A stretch of DNA of 64,000 bases from an uncultured Alphaproteobacteria bacterium (GCA_902537415.1 CACBBC010000002.1:1-64000), one strand, 5' to 3'; positions 19,360-32,488 are shown, counted from the stretch's first letter. Program-made: numbers and translations. The notes: generated by a model not told the origin, from the sequence alone.

Positions 19360-19818
19360 CTAGGATTCTACTTCAAATATTGCATCAATTTCAACGGCAA
19401 CTCCTAGTGGTAGATTTGCGCCAACTGCCGTTCGGGCATGCCTTCCTTTTTCACCGAATAATTCAACTAAAAGATCAGAAGCTCCATTGATGACGCTGGG
19501 TTGCTCGGTGAAATCTGGTGCAGAATTTACAAAACCACCAAGCTTCACTACTTTGGTCACCTTATTTAAGTCTCCATTTACTGCACTTTTCAATTGCGCC
19601 AGTAACGCAATGGCGCATTGTCTTGCTGCATTATATCCTTCTTCTACATTAAGATCTTTACCTAAAACTCCTTTAATATAGCCATTATCATTTTGAGACA
19701 CTTGTCCAGATACAAAAACCAGTTTATCAATCTTTACGTAGGGTATGTAGTTTGCAGCCGGTGGTGGTGCGTCGGGTAATACTATACCTTTGTCGATAAG
19801 TGTTGTATTGATGTCCAT
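19360..19818 (-). CDS. RidA-family enamine/imine deaminase
   Basis: A 152-residue member of the YjgF/YER057c/UK114 family, which hydrolyses reactive enamines and imines. The pattern KLVFVSGQVSQNDNG, the conserved Arg in GRHARTAVGANLPLG, and VAVEIDAIFEV all fit. This is the longer, COG0251-type relative often found in Rhodobacterales next to a GDPD gene and a FemAB-like acyltransferase, the arrangement seen here. It is the first gene of that operon. Confidence 0.9.
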   Translation of the reverse strand: MDINTTLIDKGIVLPDAPPPAANYIPYVKIDKLVFVSGQVSQNDNGYIKGVLGKDLNVEEGYNAARQCAIALLAQLKSAVNGDLNKVTKVVKLGGFVNSAPDFTEQPSVINGASDLLVELFGEKGRHARTAVGANLPLGVAVEIDAIFEVES

Positions 19819-19911
19819 TTTTCAATCCTTTCAAAAAATCAAATGTTAAGGTATACTACTGATAATTATTTATACATAATTCCTTAGTCTTTATAAACAA
19901 AAAGGTATTTT

Positions 19912-20793
19912 ATGAAAAATACAAACACTGAGATTAAAGCTTTTTTCCATCAATCTACAAATACCATTTGCTACGTCGTTAGTGACAAGGAAACAAAATG
20001 TGCTGCGATAATTGATAGTTGTCTAGACTATGATCATGCCGACGGTAGTTTAGACACAGAACATGCTGACTCTGTGATACAATACATACAAACAGAAAAC
20101 TTAAAACCTGCTTGGATCCTCGAGACACATGTACATGCTGACCATTTATCTGCAGCCCCATACTTTAAAGAGAAGTTCGATGTACCAGTTGCCATTGGTA
20201 AAAATATAACAAAGGTACAGCATACTTTCGGCGTGATTTATAATACTGAGCGAGGTTTTAGAAAAGATGGTTCGCAGTTTGATCACCTTTTTGAAGATGG
20301 TGAGAATTTTAGTATTGGCAATTTAAATTGTGAGTATATTTTTACACCAGGCCATACACCAGCGTGTGGTTCTTATAAAATTGAGGATAATATTTTTGTA
20401 GGTGATACACTTTTTATGCATGATTTCGGCACTGCTAGATGCGACTTTCCAGGAGGCGATGCTCGTGATCTCTTTAAGTCAATAAGACGAATTTTAGGTT
20501 ACCCCGAAAATACAAATCTTTGGATGTGTCATGACTATTTGACCGATAATCGAAAAAATCATCAGTGGAAATCTACTGTGGAAAAACAGAGGAAGTTAAA
20601 CCCTCACGTAAAAGATGGTATCAATGAAGAAGAGTTTGTAAAAATAAGAGAAGAAAAAGACTCACGTCTTGGGGCACCTAAACTTATCGTGCCATCGATA
20701 CAAGTAAACATGCGCGCAGGAGAGATGCCTCCACCAGAACGTAACGGAGTTTCATACCTAAAGGTTCCTGTAAAGTTTAAAGAGAAAGAATAA
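19912..20793 (+). CDS. MBL-fold metallohydrolase, Blh/persulfide-dioxygenase-like
   Basis: A 293-residue metallo-beta-lactamase-fold protein. The metal site ETHVHADHLSA (HxHxDH) is at about residues 71-80, with a later His in TPGHTPAC and an Asp in VGDTLFM...HD. The architecture (DSCLDYD N-terminal, RCDFPGGDAR, MCHDY) matches the ETHE1/Blh subgroup, whose members oxidise glutathione persulfide or related thiols and include the biofilm-related Blh. No rhodanese domain is attached. It is followed 26 nt later by the mlaC-like gene. The reaction is inferred from subgroup resemblance. Confidence 0.82.
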   Translation: MKNTNTEIKAFFHQSTNTICYVVSDKETKCAAIIDSCLDYDHADGSLDTEHADSVIQYIQTENLKPAWILETHVHADHLSAAPYFKEKFDVPVAIGKNITKVQHTFGVIYNTERGFRKDGSQFDHLFEDGENFSIGNLNCEYIFTPGHTPACGSYKIEDNIFVGDTLFMHDFGTARCDFPGGDARDLFKSIRRILGYPENTNLWMCHDYLTDNRKNHQWKSTVEKQRKLNPHVKDGINEEEFVKIREEKDSRLGAPKLIVPSIQVNMRAGEMPPPERNGVSYLKVPVKFKEKE

Positions 20794-20819
20794 ACTCAAT
20801 TCTTATATTTGTTACTCAT

Positions 20820-21419
20820 ATGCACATTTCACTAAAACCATTTTTATTCTGTTTTCTATTTCTTTTGAACTTATTCAGTTTCCAGAACTTATATGCAGAT
20901 AGGATAATTCAATCCCAGAAATTGGTTGAAAATCTATATAATGACTTAGTTGCCACATCGATGAAAGAGCTATCCATTGATGAGCAAAAAATAGAGCTCA
21001 AAAACCTTTTTCAAGAATATGTTGATATTCCTATCATAGCGAGAGCAGTTTTGGGGAGAAGCTGGCGTCAGGCTAACAACAATCAAAGAAAGCGATTTAT
21101 CAGTGTATTTAAAACATATGTTTCTAATAAATATGGAAGGCAATTTTCAGAATTTAAAGGTACTACGCTGGAAATCACGAAAAGTCGTGATACTCTTACA
21201 AAAGCTGGTGTACTTGTATCTTCAATAGTCGCGGTCCCAGGCAATCCTTCTTTGAAAGTCGTATGGCAAGTATCAGATGGAAGTGGATCTTTAAAGTTAG
21301 TTGACATGAGAGTAGAGGGTATATCAATGCTTTCAACTGAGAGACAGGAATTCAGATCAAAATTAAAGAAATTTGAGGGGTCTATGGATGACCTTATTCA
21401 AGCTATTTCCCACGAATAG
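20820..21419 (+). CDS. mlaC: MlaC-type periplasmic phospholipid-binding protein
   Basis: MlaC shuttles phospholipids between the outer-membrane MlaA complex and the inner-membrane MlaFEDB transporter. The 199-residue protein has a signal peptide (hydrophobic residues 7-22, cleavage after LYA). The family's conserved core follows: ENLYNDLVATSMKEL, FQEYVDIPIIARAVLG, and LGRSWRQANNNQRKRF. A C-terminal helix closes it. The other mla genes are not in the window, so it is either a stand-alone mlaC or belongs to a split system. It is convergent with the PBP gene (4-nt gap). Confidence 0.88.
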   Translation: MHISLKPFLFCFLFLLNLFSFQNLYADRIIQSQKLVENLYNDLVATSMKELSIDEQKIELKNLFQEYVDIPIIARAVLGRSWRQANNNQRKRFISVFKTYVSNKYGRQFSEFKGTTLEITKSRDTLTKAGVLVSSIVAVPGNPSLKVVWQVSDGSGSLKLVDMRVEGISMLSTERQEFRSKLKKFEGSMDDLIQAISHE

Positions 21420-21422
21420 ACC

Positions 21423-23438
21423 TTAGTTACCCCACAAAAGAGCCCTGATCAAGCCTCCTATAAGGGAAGAGTTTTTTGGGTTTCCATCCGCTTCACCTTG
21501 AGATTGAAACTGAAATTTTGTTAATGTCTCATCATAATTTCTTAACGTATCAAACTGATCAGGTGAGATCATTGCTATTTCCTTTTTTGAATCAAGCTGG
21601 AGGCTTATTTTTGTCATTATCTTGGAAAATATCTTTGCTGGCAAACCACCCCCATTTACGTTTTTCAATGGTTGGTTGTCATCATTGCCCATCCATACAC
21701 CAATGACATAATTATTAGAAAAACCAACAAACCATGCGTCTCTGAAAGATTGACTCGTACCTGTTTTGCCAGCTATTTGCCATTCTGAAACAGATGCATT
21801 TTTACCTGTTCCATTTTCTACACTCGAAAACATAAGATATTTAAGTGTCTGCGCGGCCAGCTTAGAAAATACTCGAAACCCTGGCTCAGAACCTTCCCTG
21901 ATAATTACCTCGCTGGTTTCCTTAATACTTAAGTCTCTCCATCCCTTAGGGTAAACTCTTATACCATTATTTAGAATTCCTGTATATGCAGAGGTAAGCT
22001 CTATTAAATTTACCTCAGACGATCCCAAAGCTATTGAAGGTTCACTGGGTATAGCTGTCTCTATTCCTAACTCTTTAGCTAAAGTTTTTACTCTATTTAT
22101 ACCAATTTTATCTCCTACCTTTACTGCTACTGTATTAAGAGATTTTGAAAACGCTTCTTCTATAGTAACTGGACCAAGATACCTATTATCATAATTTTTA
22201 GGAGAATATTTTTTATGATTGTTTTTACCAAAAACGATCGTTATGGGCTCATCCATAAGCACTGTGTTAGGCGAGATACCAAGGTCTAGAGCAGCTCCAT
22301 AAACGAAGGGTTTAAAAGCTGATCCTGGTTGTCGTTTAGCCTGATAAGCTCTATTAAATTGTCCTGGTATTTTCTCTGAAGGTCTTCCGCCACTCATTGC
22401 TCTCACACGTCCGTCTGCAGACATAACAACGACCGCAATTTGTGCTGTCGAATCTGACATAATTTGTGTTTCCAAAAAGGAAGATATTGTCGCATCAACT
22501 TCTTTCTGAATTTTGGGGTCAAAGTATGTTCTAATAATGATGTCTTCTTTACTTTGTTTTGTTATTTCTTGGGGTGCATCTTGCATTATCCAATCAGCGT
22601 AATAGGAACCGATCTCATTGATGTTGTTCTTTTCTATTGTAGGAAGCGCTTTTGCAGCCTTATTAAAATCTTTACTTGAAATCAATTTCTGATCTCTCAT
22701 AATTTTTAATACGGTAAGCGCTCTAGCTTGTGAGAGTTTTTTGTTATTTATCGGTGAATACCTTGAGGGAGCTTTTAACAGACCAGCTAAAAGTGCAGCT
22801 TCACCTATTGAAAGTTCAGATGAATTTTTATTGAAATATCTCTCTGACGCAGCCTCAAAACCATATGCCCCAGAACCTAAATATACTCTATTTATGTAAA
22901 TAGAAAGAATATCTTCTTTAGAGTATGCATACTCTAAAGCTAAAGCGAAAGGTATCTCAAGCAATTTTCTAGAAATAGTTGATCTTCTGCAATGTTTTTG
23001 AGTGTTGGAGTCACCTTGTAAAAGGCAAAGTATCTTTGCTACTTGTTGAGTAATGGTTGAACCCCCATGACCGGAAAAGGGTCCTCTTCCCTCTCTCAAA
23101 TTTATTCTTATTGCGCCCAGAATTCCCCTTATTGAGATTCCATAGTGATAGTAGAAAGATCTATCTTCCACGGATATTATTGCGTCATGAAGAACAGGAT
23201 TCAAACCTTTCGATTTTAAAATGCCACCAAATTGGTTGCCACGCCAAGCAAAGACATCATTATTTTTATCAAGAAGTGTTACCGACCCTCTTTTTCTATC
23301 ATCTAAAAGTGTAGCAATTGGTGGTAACTTATTTACATAATTAACTGTCGCTATAAACAGCATTATGGAAACTATCATAGCTACATTCAGGGACACCCAA
23401 AGAAAGTATTTTAATATTTTTCTTAAAATTGTACTCAT
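21423..23438 (-). CDS. Class A penicillin-binding protein (bifunctional transglycosylase/transpeptidase)
   Basis: A 671-residue peptidoglycan synthase anchored by one N-terminal membrane helix (about residues 12-30). The GT51 glycosyltransferase domain shows SVEDRSFYYHYG and GGSTITQQVAKILC. The transpeptidase domain has the catalytic Ser in RQPGSAFKP (SxxK), SKSLNTVA (SxN) and GKTGTSQSF (KTG). Length is closer to PBP1C/PBP2d-like forms than to E. coli PBP1A, which lacks here the OB insert. All catalytic residues are present. It is transcribed away from glnK with a 246-nt divergent spacer. Confidence 0.93.
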   Translation of the reverse strand: MSTILRKILKYFLWVSLNVAMIVSIMLFIATVNYVNKLPPIATLLDDRKRGSVTLLDKNNDVFAWRGNQFGGILKSKGLNPVLHDAIISVEDRSFYYHYGISIRGILGAIRINLREGRGPFSGHGGSTITQQVAKILCLLQGDSNTQKHCRRSTISRKLLEIPFALALEYAYSKEDILSIYINRVYLGSGAYGFEAASERYFNKNSSELSIGEAALLAGLLKAPSRYSPINNKKLSQARALTVLKIMRDQKLISSKDFNKAAKALPTIEKNNINEIGSYYADWIMQDAPQEITKQSKEDIIIRTYFDPKIQKEVDATISSFLETQIMSDSTAQIAVVVMSADGRVRAMSGGRPSEKIPGQFNRAYQAKRQPGSAFKPFVYGAALDLGISPNTVLMDEPITIVFGKNNHKKYSPKNYDNRYLGPVTIEEAFSKSLNTVAVKVGDKIGINRVKTLAKELGIETAIPSEPSIALGSSEVNLIELTSAYTGILNNGIRVYPKGWRDLSIKETSEVIIREGSEPGFRVFSKLAAQTLKYLMFSSVENGTGKNASVSEWQIAGKTGTSQSFRDAWFVGFSNNYVIGVWMGNDDNQPLKNVNGGGLPAKIFSKIMTKISLQLDSKKEIAMISPDQFDTLRNYDETLTKFQFQSQGEADGNPKNSSLIGGLIRALLWGN

Positions 23439-23684
23439 AAATAGATTACCTTTTTGTCTAACAACAATTACCCCGTGAAAAAATCTTTGTAAACCGAAGA
23501 CTGCTTATTAAAAAGGGTACTTTTTTTGCCTAAAATTTAACCAATCTACTTTTTTTGCTCAATTATTAATCAAATTTACGTGTTTCTTTCAAAATTAGGC
23601 TTCATTACGAAAAATTGCCATTTCTATTTTTAAATCATCACCTACAAGTTGCATCTATAAATTGTAATTGCGAAAGGAGACTTA

Positions 23685-24023
23685 ATGAAACTTATAATAG
23701 CAGTTATTAAACCTTTCAAACTGGAAGAGGTTCGTGATGCATTGAAGGATATAGGCATCCAGGGCCTCATGGTTTCAGAAGTAAAAGGTTACGGAAGGCA
23801 AGATGGCCACTCCGAAGTTTACAGAGGGGCGGAATATACCGTTAGCTTTGTTCCAAAATTAAAATTAGAAATAGTGGTTACTGACAAGGATGCATCCAAA
23901 ACTGTCGAGACCATTAGTGAGGTCGCTAAAACAGGAAAGATAGGCGATGGTAAAATTTTTGTTTCCCCTATTGAGTCTGCCCTGCGGATAAGGACTGACG
24001 AAAAAAATGATGATGCAATTTAA
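23685..24023 (+). CDS. glnK: PII nitrogen-regulatory signal protein
   Basis: PII trimers sense 2-oxoglutarate and ATP/ADP, control the ammonium channel, and regulate glutamine synthetase adenylylation and NtrB. At 112 residues it is standard. The T-loop has the uridylylated tyrosine at residue 51 (VYRGAEYTV) and the C-terminal signature VSPIESALRIRTDEK. It is directly followed by amt, hence called glnK. A strong AAAGGAG ribosome site is present. I looked for sigma-54 and NtrC sites in the 246-nt upstream spacer and saw none convincing. Confidence 0.95.
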   Translation: MKLIIAVIKPFKLEEVRDALKDIGIQGLMVSEVKGYGRQDGHSEVYRGAEYTVSFVPKLKLEIVVTDKDASKTVETISEVAKTGKIGDGKIFVSPIESALRIRTDEKNDDAI

Positions 24024-24051
24024 CCCTATGTTTAAAAAGAAAGAGCAAAGA

Positions 24052-25368
24052 ATGTCTAAATTATTATTATTGAGCACTGCTGTGCTAGGTTTATCTTCGA
24101 CAACATTGTTCGCAGATGGACATGCCCAAGACTATAGTGAGTCTGGGTACTTTATATTTAATACGTTGCTATTCCTAATCGGCGGTTTTTTGGTGATGTG
24201 GATGGCCGCTGGTTTTGCAATGCTGGAAACGGGATTGGTAAGATCGAAAAATGCATCTACACAACTTTTGAAGAATGTTGCGTTATTCTCTCTCGCGTCA
24301 ATCGCATACTTCATTGTAGGATTTAATTTAATGTATCCTGGAGATGGTTGGATTATCAACGGATGGATGGGAGGTTTCTCACTAACGGGTCTAGAACCCG
24401 CTGGGGTTGGTGCTGACGGCGTCGACCTAACATATGCTTCGGTTGGATCTGATTTTTTCTTTCAATTAATGTTTTGTGCTGCTACTGCCTCAATAGTTTC
24501 TGGAACAGTTGCAGAGCGTGTAAAGCTTTGGCCTTTTTTGATCTTCACCATTGTGTTAACAGGAATCTTTTACCCAATAAGCGCTTCATGGCAGTGGGGT
24601 GGCGGTTGGCTCTCAGAAGCCGGTTTTTCAGATTTTGCTGGATCAACGGTGGTGCACGCAACTGGTGCTGCAGCTGCTTTGGCCGGTGCAATGGTAATTG
24701 GTGCCAGACATGGAAGGTATAAAGAAGACGGATCTGTCATACCAATGCCTGGTTCAAACTTGCCACTCGCAACACTAGGGATGTTTATTCTCTGGTTAGG
24801 ATGGTTTGGTTTCAATGGCGGCTCACAACTAGCTATGGGAACAATTGGTGATGTCGCTGATGTATCCAGGATATTTGCGAACACTAATACTGCAGCTGCC
24901 GGAGGAGCAGTCGCAGCTCTCATTTTAACACAAATTATGTATGGTAAAGCCGACTTGACCATGGTATTAAACGGCGCGCTAGCAGGTCTTGTATCGATAA
25001 CCGCTGAGCCTCTAATGCCTTCGTTAGGGCTTGCTACAATTATAGGTGCTATCGGTGGAGTAATAATTGTATTCTCAGTACCGCTACTCGATAGACTAAA
25101 GATAGACGATGTAGTAGGGGCCATATCAGTACACGGTATAGCCGGAATTTGGGGAACTCTTGCCGTGGTCCTTTCTAATTCGGATGCTTCGTTTGGCACC
25201 CAATTACTTGGTACGGTATCCATCTGCCTATTCACTTTCATCGTTTCATATATTGCATGGATGATTTTGGACATGCTGATGGGCGCAAAAGTAAGTGAAG
25301 AGAGTGAAGTAGAGGGACTTGATAAGACTGAGCTAGGAATCGAAGCTTATCCAGATTTTTCTAAATAA
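24052..25368 (+). CDS. amt: Ammonium transporter Amt
   Basis: Trimeric inner-membrane ammonium channel gated by GlnK. An N-terminal signal sequence (LLLLSTAVLGLSS, cleavage near FADG) is followed by eleven membrane helices. The pore's twin histidines are visible in VVHATGAAAA and ISVHGIAGIW. The Phe gate region and the MLETGLVRSKN motif are intact. I choose ATG 24052 because it places the signal sequence at the N-terminus; ATGs at 24007 and 24028 would overlap or follow glnK and add a basic extension. A strong terminator follows at 25393-25427. With glnK it forms a dedicated ammonium-uptake unit. Confidence 0.96.
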   Translation: MSKLLLLSTAVLGLSSTTLFADGHAQDYSESGYFIFNTLLFLIGGFLVMWMAAGFAMLETGLVRSKNASTQLLKNVALFSLASIAYFIVGFNLMYPGDGWIINGWMGGFSLTGLEPAGVGADGVDLTYASVGSDFFFQLMFCAATASIVSGTVAERVKLWPFLIFTIVLTGIFYPISASWQWGGGWLSEAGFSDFAGSTVVHATGAAAALAGAMVIGARHGRYKEDGSVIPMPGSNLPLATLGMFILWLGWFGFNGGSQLAMGTIGDVADVSRIFANTNTAAAGGAVAALILTQIMYGKADLTMVLNGALAGLVSITAEPLMPSLGLATIIGAIGGVIIVFSVPLLDRLKIDDVVGAISVHGIAGIWGTLAVVLSNSDASFGTQLLGTVSICLFTFIVSYIAWMILDMLMGAKVSEESEVEGLDKTELGIEAYPDFSK

Positions 25369-25392
25369 TCTTTAGAAATAGTTTCTCCTCCT

Positions 25393-25427
25393 AAACCCAC
25401 TCGTTTTTAACGAGTGGGTTTTTTTTT
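25393..25427 (+). terminator. Rho-independent terminator of glnK-amt
   Basis: AACCCACTCGTT and AACGAGTGGGTT form a 12-bp perfect stem around TTT, followed by nine T. It lies 25 nt after the amt stop codon. Confidence 0.95.
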
Positions 25428-25496
25428 ATATTATTTGATTTTTGGTCAAAAAGATGATTTGATTCTTAGATGTAAATATAACTTTAAGGGTACATT

Positions 25497-25787
25497 ATGA
25501 CACAAAAACCGATGACAAAGGCACAGCTTGTATCGGCGTTAGCAGACGCGACAGGTTCCGATAAGGCATCTTCCAACAGAATGTTAGATGCATTATCAGG
25601 TATTATTACCAAAGAGGTAGCCGCAGGTGGTGCAGTAACAGTTCCAAGTGTTGGAAAGTTTTTTTGTAGAGCCAGACCTGAGAGAATGGTTAGGAATCCT
25701 GCTACAGGCGAGCAAATGAAAAAACCGGCTGATAAGGTAGTTAAAGTCACTATTGCAAAAGCTCTGAAAGACGTAATCAACTCTTAA
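25497..25787 (+). CDS. HU-family nucleoid DNA-binding protein
   Basis: A 96-residue histone-like protein that bends DNA non-specifically. It shows the HU core: MTKAQLVSALADATG, VTVPSVGKF in the saddle, and the beta-arm Arg/Pro tip RNPATGEQMKKPA, ending VTIAKALKDVIN. The FFCRARPERMVRNPAT arm is typical. A six-residue N-terminal extension precedes the usual start; the second Met (residue 6) could also start. AAGGG precedes the first ATG. It is monocistronic between a terminator and the EamA gene. HU is the only DNA-architectural protein in the window. Confidence 0.95.
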   Translation: MTQKPMTKAQLVSALADATGSDKASSNRMLDALSGIITKEVAAGGAVTVPSVGKFFCRARPERMVRNPATGEQMKKPADKVVKVTIAKALKDVINS

Positions 25788-25813
25788 TAAAAATCTGTCC
25801 AAAATTGATTTAG

Positions 25814-29160
<3,347 letters not shown>

Positions 29161-29217
29161 TTAAAAATATCACGTAATAATTATTATATTTTATTAAAAT
29201 AAGGGAGTTTGGGTTTG

Positions 29218-30246
29218 ATGAAAAGACAAGTTGTAGACCTCATCGGTAATACACCTCTTATAAAACTAAAAAAGGCATCAGAAGAAACTGGTTGTAATAT
29301 TTTTGGTAAAGCAGAATTTTTAAACCCAGGACAATCTGTCAAAGATAGAGCCGCCTTGGAAATAATAAAACAAGCAATTGCTTCCAAAGACATCGATCCG
29401 GGTGGTTCAATAGTTGAAGGAACAGCGGGGAATACTGGGATCGGTCTTTCTCTTGTGGCTAGTTTCTATGGTTTTAAATCGGTAATAGTCATACCTGAAA
29501 CACAAACAGAGGAAAAAAAAGAAGCTTTGAAAATGCTCGGTGCTAAATTGGTAGAAGTACCTGCAAAGCCATATAGTGACCCTAATAATTATATTAGATA
29601 CTCCGAACGATTAGCCTCTGAATTAAATAGGGTTTCAAAGACAGGAGCTTTTTGGGCAAATCAATTTGACAACGTAAATAATAGACAAGCACATATTGAA
29701 AATACAAGTCAGGAAATTTTTGAGCAGACAAATGGAAAGATTGACGGCTTTATCTGTTCTGTTGGAACCGGTGGAACTTTAGCAGGCGTTAGCATTGGAT
29801 TGAAACAGAAAAACCCCAATATAAAAATTGGATTGGCTGATCCCGACGGATCAGCTCTCTTCAAATATTATACTGATGGAATCTTAAAATCTGAAGGTTC
29901 ATCAATTACTGAAGGTATTGGTCAAGGACGTATTACTAAAAATTTAGAGGGTCTAAAACCTGACTTCAGCTTTAATATTAAAGATGATGAGGCGCTAAAA
30001 ATCATTTACTCTCTTATAATTGAAGAGGGTCTGAGCCTTGGCACGTCATCTGGGATAAATATCTGTGGAGCGATTAAAATGGCCAAAGAACTTGGGCCTG
30101 GTCAAACCATTGTTACGATACTGTGTGATCATAGCCAGAGATATAAATCCAAACTTTTTAATATTGAATTTCTAAAAGAAAGAAATTTACCTATCCCTGT
30201 TTGGTTTGAAAACAAAAATCAAGACTTACCGAACGTCTTAATATAA
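29218..30246 (+). CDS. cysK: Cysteine synthase (O-acetylserine sulfhydrylase)
   Basis: A PLP enzyme making cysteine from O-acetylserine and sulfide. The PLP lysine is in NPGQSVKDRAALEI, the substrate loop in VEGTAGNTGIGLSLV, and the phosphate cradle in VGTGGTLAGVSIG. The protein is 342 residues from ATG 29218, chosen because AAGGGAG stands 10 nt upstream; a TTG at 29209 would sit too close to that site. Its C-terminal extension beyond residue 310 (LFNIEFLKERNLP) is typical of the longer alphaproteobacterial form. It converges on a TSUP transporter (9-nt overlap), which could handle sulfite or related sulfur anions. Confidence 0.94.
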   Translation: MKRQVVDLIGNTPLIKLKKASEETGCNIFGKAEFLNPGQSVKDRAALEIIKQAIASKDIDPGGSIVEGTAGNTGIGLSLVASFYGFKSVIVIPETQTEEKKEALKMLGAKLVEVPAKPYSDPNNYIRYSERLASELNRVSKTGAFWANQFDNVNNRQAHIENTSQEIFEQTNGKIDGFICSVGTGGTLAGVSIGLKQKNPNIKIGLADPDGSALFKYYTDGILKSEGSSITEGIGQGRITKNLEGLKPDFSFNIKDDEALKIIYSLIIEEGLSLGTSSGINICGAIKMAKELGPGQTIVTILCDHSQRYKSKLFNIEFLKERNLPIPVWFENKNQDLPNVLI

Positions 30247-31023
30247 TGAGAAAAAATCTGATCCATACAAAAGATTAATAGAAGCAAAAAGTAGGAAAAA
30301 CATAAGAAACGTTTCGAACAACTTCTCGGATATAAATGATCTTATTTTTTCCCCTATTAAAAACCCGAAAACCGAAGGGAAAATCATTAAAGTAGAGAGT
30401 ACTAAGGTTTTGCTATCCAATAATTCGAAGAAATAGTGGGTAGAAAAAAGTCCGAGTGAACCAACGAATATGTAAAGACCTGTAAGACCAACGAATTGGT
30501 CTTTGTTGGCTTTCCTTATAAGAAGAAGTATAGCAATTGTTGGTGCCCAAACGTGGGTGAACCCTGCGGCTGTGCCTATAATGGCTCCTGATACAACTTG
30601 TATTATTTTATCAAACCCAAGGCCAAAAGATAAAGAAAAGCCCGTCCAGCGATAAATTATAAAAATGAAAATCATTGAGCCGAGTAAAAAGGAAAGTGTT
30701 TTCTGATCTAACGAAAATGAAAAATAACTGAAAATGAAAGTACAAACCAAAAGGGATACCAACAGATATTTATTTGATAAAACCATATGAACCTTTTCAA
30801 TTGACCTATAATACTGTAAAAAGTTTGTAACCAGCGTTGGTATAATTATCATCATCATTGCAAGTCTCGGTGAGGTATAAAGGCTTAGAAGTGTTATTGA
30901 AACGATAGGTAGTCCCATCCCTATGCTACCCTTTACTATTCCAGCAATTAAAAAAACAGCAGCTGTTAGGAAAATAAAATAACTCGAGATATCATCATTA
31001 AAAAAAGTGAGTAAATTAGACAA
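30238..31023 (-). CDS. TSUP/TauE-SafE family membrane transporter
   Basis: A 261-residue, mostly hydrophobic protein with about eight helices. It bears the TSUP repeats: FLIAGIVKGSIGMGLPIVS at residues 20-40 and VVSGAIIGTAAGFTHVWAP in the second half. TSUP proteins export or import small anions such as sulfite, sulfoacetate or taurine-derived products. It starts with TTG and overlaps the pncB stop by 8 nt, so it is translated with pncB. The substrate is unknown; neighbouring cysK is on the other strand. Confidence 0.85.
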   Translation of the reverse strand: MSNLLTFFNDDISSYFIFLTAAVFLIAGIVKGSIGMGLPIVSITLLSLYTSPRLAMMMIIIPTLVTNFLQYYRSIEKVHMVLSNKYLLVSLLVCTFIFSYFSFSLDQKTLSFLLGSMIFIFIIYRWTGFSLSFGLGFDKIIQVVSGAIIGTAAGFTHVWAPTIAILLLIRKANKDQFVGLTGLYIFVGSLGLFSTHYFFELLDSKTLVLSTLMIFPSVFGFLIGEKIRSFISEKLFETFLMFFLLFASINLLYGSDFFSLY

Positions 31024-32308
31024 TTAAAGTTTCTTTACTCTGTTCAGATAATCCAAAAGTTTTTTTGTATTGTTTTATTTTGTTTTCTGGTCCCATTGCC
31101 TTATTAGAATTATCTGACAATTTCACGGTCGGTTGTCCATTTGCAGAAACAGCTTTACATACCAATGAAAAGGGATCCAATGCCCCATTATCAATTAAAC
31201 CTCTAAAATCATTTGTTAATAAAGTTCCCCAGCCAAAACCTATTTGGACCCTTTGGGAAAATTTTTTATAAAGCTCAATAATTTTTTTTGTGTCGAGGCC
31301 GTCTGAGAATATTATCAATTTTTCTTTGGTATCTTCACCTTTATTTTGCCACCAGTCAATTGCGTGCTGAGCTCCTATCTCAGGATCACCTGAGTCGATT
31401 CTTACTCCGGTCCACGAAGCAAGCCAGTCAGGAGCATTATTTAAAAAATTTTGGGTGCCATACGTATCAGGTAGTATAACCCTTAAATTCCCATCATGCT
31501 CTTCATGCCAATCCTCTAAAACTTTATAAGGAGCTTGTTTTAGTTCTGTCTCCGTTTTTGCCAAAGCAGAAAAGATCATGGGTAGCTCATGGGCATTGGT
31601 TCCTATAGCTTCAAGCTCACGTCGCATAGCGATGAGGCAATTCGAGGTGCCAATAAACTTTGACCCCAAACCTTCACACATTGCCTGCACACACCAATCT
31701 TGCCAGAGGAAACTATGCCGCCTTCTAGTTCCAAAGTCAGCTATTCTCATGCCATCGAAAGGCTTCAACTGCTCTATTTTTTCCCACAGCTTTGTCATCG
31801 CCCTAGCATAAAGAACCTGTAACTCGAAACGCCCCATATTTTTTAAAACAGCTTTAGATCTCAACTCTGTCAGTACGGATAAAACTGGAACCTCCCAAAA
31901 CATAACCTCGGCCCATGGCCCTTCAAAACAAATTTCAAACTGCCCATCTTTTTTTCTGATCTCATATTCTGGTAACTTTAGTTTTTCTAACCAATCAATA
32001 AATGATGGTCGAAATATAGCGCGCTTTCCATAAAATAAATTTCCTCTTAACCAAGTGGACTCTCCCTTACTTAAGGATAAATCTCTTATATGGTTCAATT
32101 GCTCCCTTAATTCTTCTTCATCTATTACGTTTGCGAGGAGTATTTTACTTGATCTATTTAAAACGGAAAACTTAACGGTTACGTTAGGAGCATTTCTCAA
32201 CACAAATTGAGCCATTAATAATTTGTAAAAGTCTATATCCAGCAAAGACCGCACTATTGGATCAATTTTCCAATTATGGTTATATACTCTGGAAGCAATA
32301 TCTATCAT
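31016..32308 (-). CDS. pncB: Nicotinate phosphoribosyltransferase
   Basis: PncB makes nicotinate mononucleotide from nicotinate and PRPP in NAD salvage. From ATG 32308 the protein is 430 residues and starts MIDIASRVYNHNWK, the family's usual N-terminus; a GTG at 32347 would add 13 residues but has little support. Key segments are LDIDFYKLLMAQFVL, the GTRRRHSFLWQDW motif, KFIGTSNC and the PRPP-site region WTGVRIDSGDP. It is intact. It precedes the TSUP gene in one transcript. Confidence 0.94.
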   Translation of the reverse strand: MIDIASRVYNHNWKIDPIVRSLLDIDFYKLLMAQFVLRNAPNVTVKFSVLNRSSKILLANVIDEEELREQLNHIRDLSLSKGESTWLRGNLFYGKRAIFRPSFIDWLEKLKLPEYEIRKKDGQFEICFEGPWAEVMFWEVPVLSVLTELRSKAVLKNMGRFELQVLYARAMTKLWEKIEQLKPFDGMRIADFGTRRRHSFLWQDWCVQAMCEGLGSKFIGTSNCLIAMRRELEAIGTNAHELPMIFSALAKTETELKQAPYKVLEDWHEEHDGNLRVILPDTYGTQNFLNNAPDWLASWTGVRIDSGDPEIGAQHAIDWWQNKGEDTKEKLIIFSDGLDTKKIIELYKKFSQRVQIGFGWGTLLTNDFRGLIDNGALDPFSLVCKAVSANGQPTVKLSDNSNKAMGPENKIKQYKKTFGLSEQSKETLIV

Positions 32309-32488
32309 TAAATCATAACACAAAGATTTTAGTCCAATTGCAAGCACTAATAGAAGGGGATCTAATTACAATAATACGAGTCACATTGGTAAAATTTTTT
32401 ATTTTAAAATTGCCAAAGTATTGAGAAAATAAATTTTTTTATGGTTTATCGTTGTTATGAGTGTCTGAAAAAAAGGGAGATCAGCTCT

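Noticed and set aside
23441-23684. Search for a sigma-54 promoter or NtrC site before glnK-amt
   Set aside because: No GG-N10-GC core found; the TTGCAT near 23650 lacks a matching -24 element.
24570-25274. Long minus-strand frame opposite amt
   Set aside because: Antisense to a fully conserved ammonium transporter; the translation is low-complexity Pro/Ala/Ile-rich and shows no domain.
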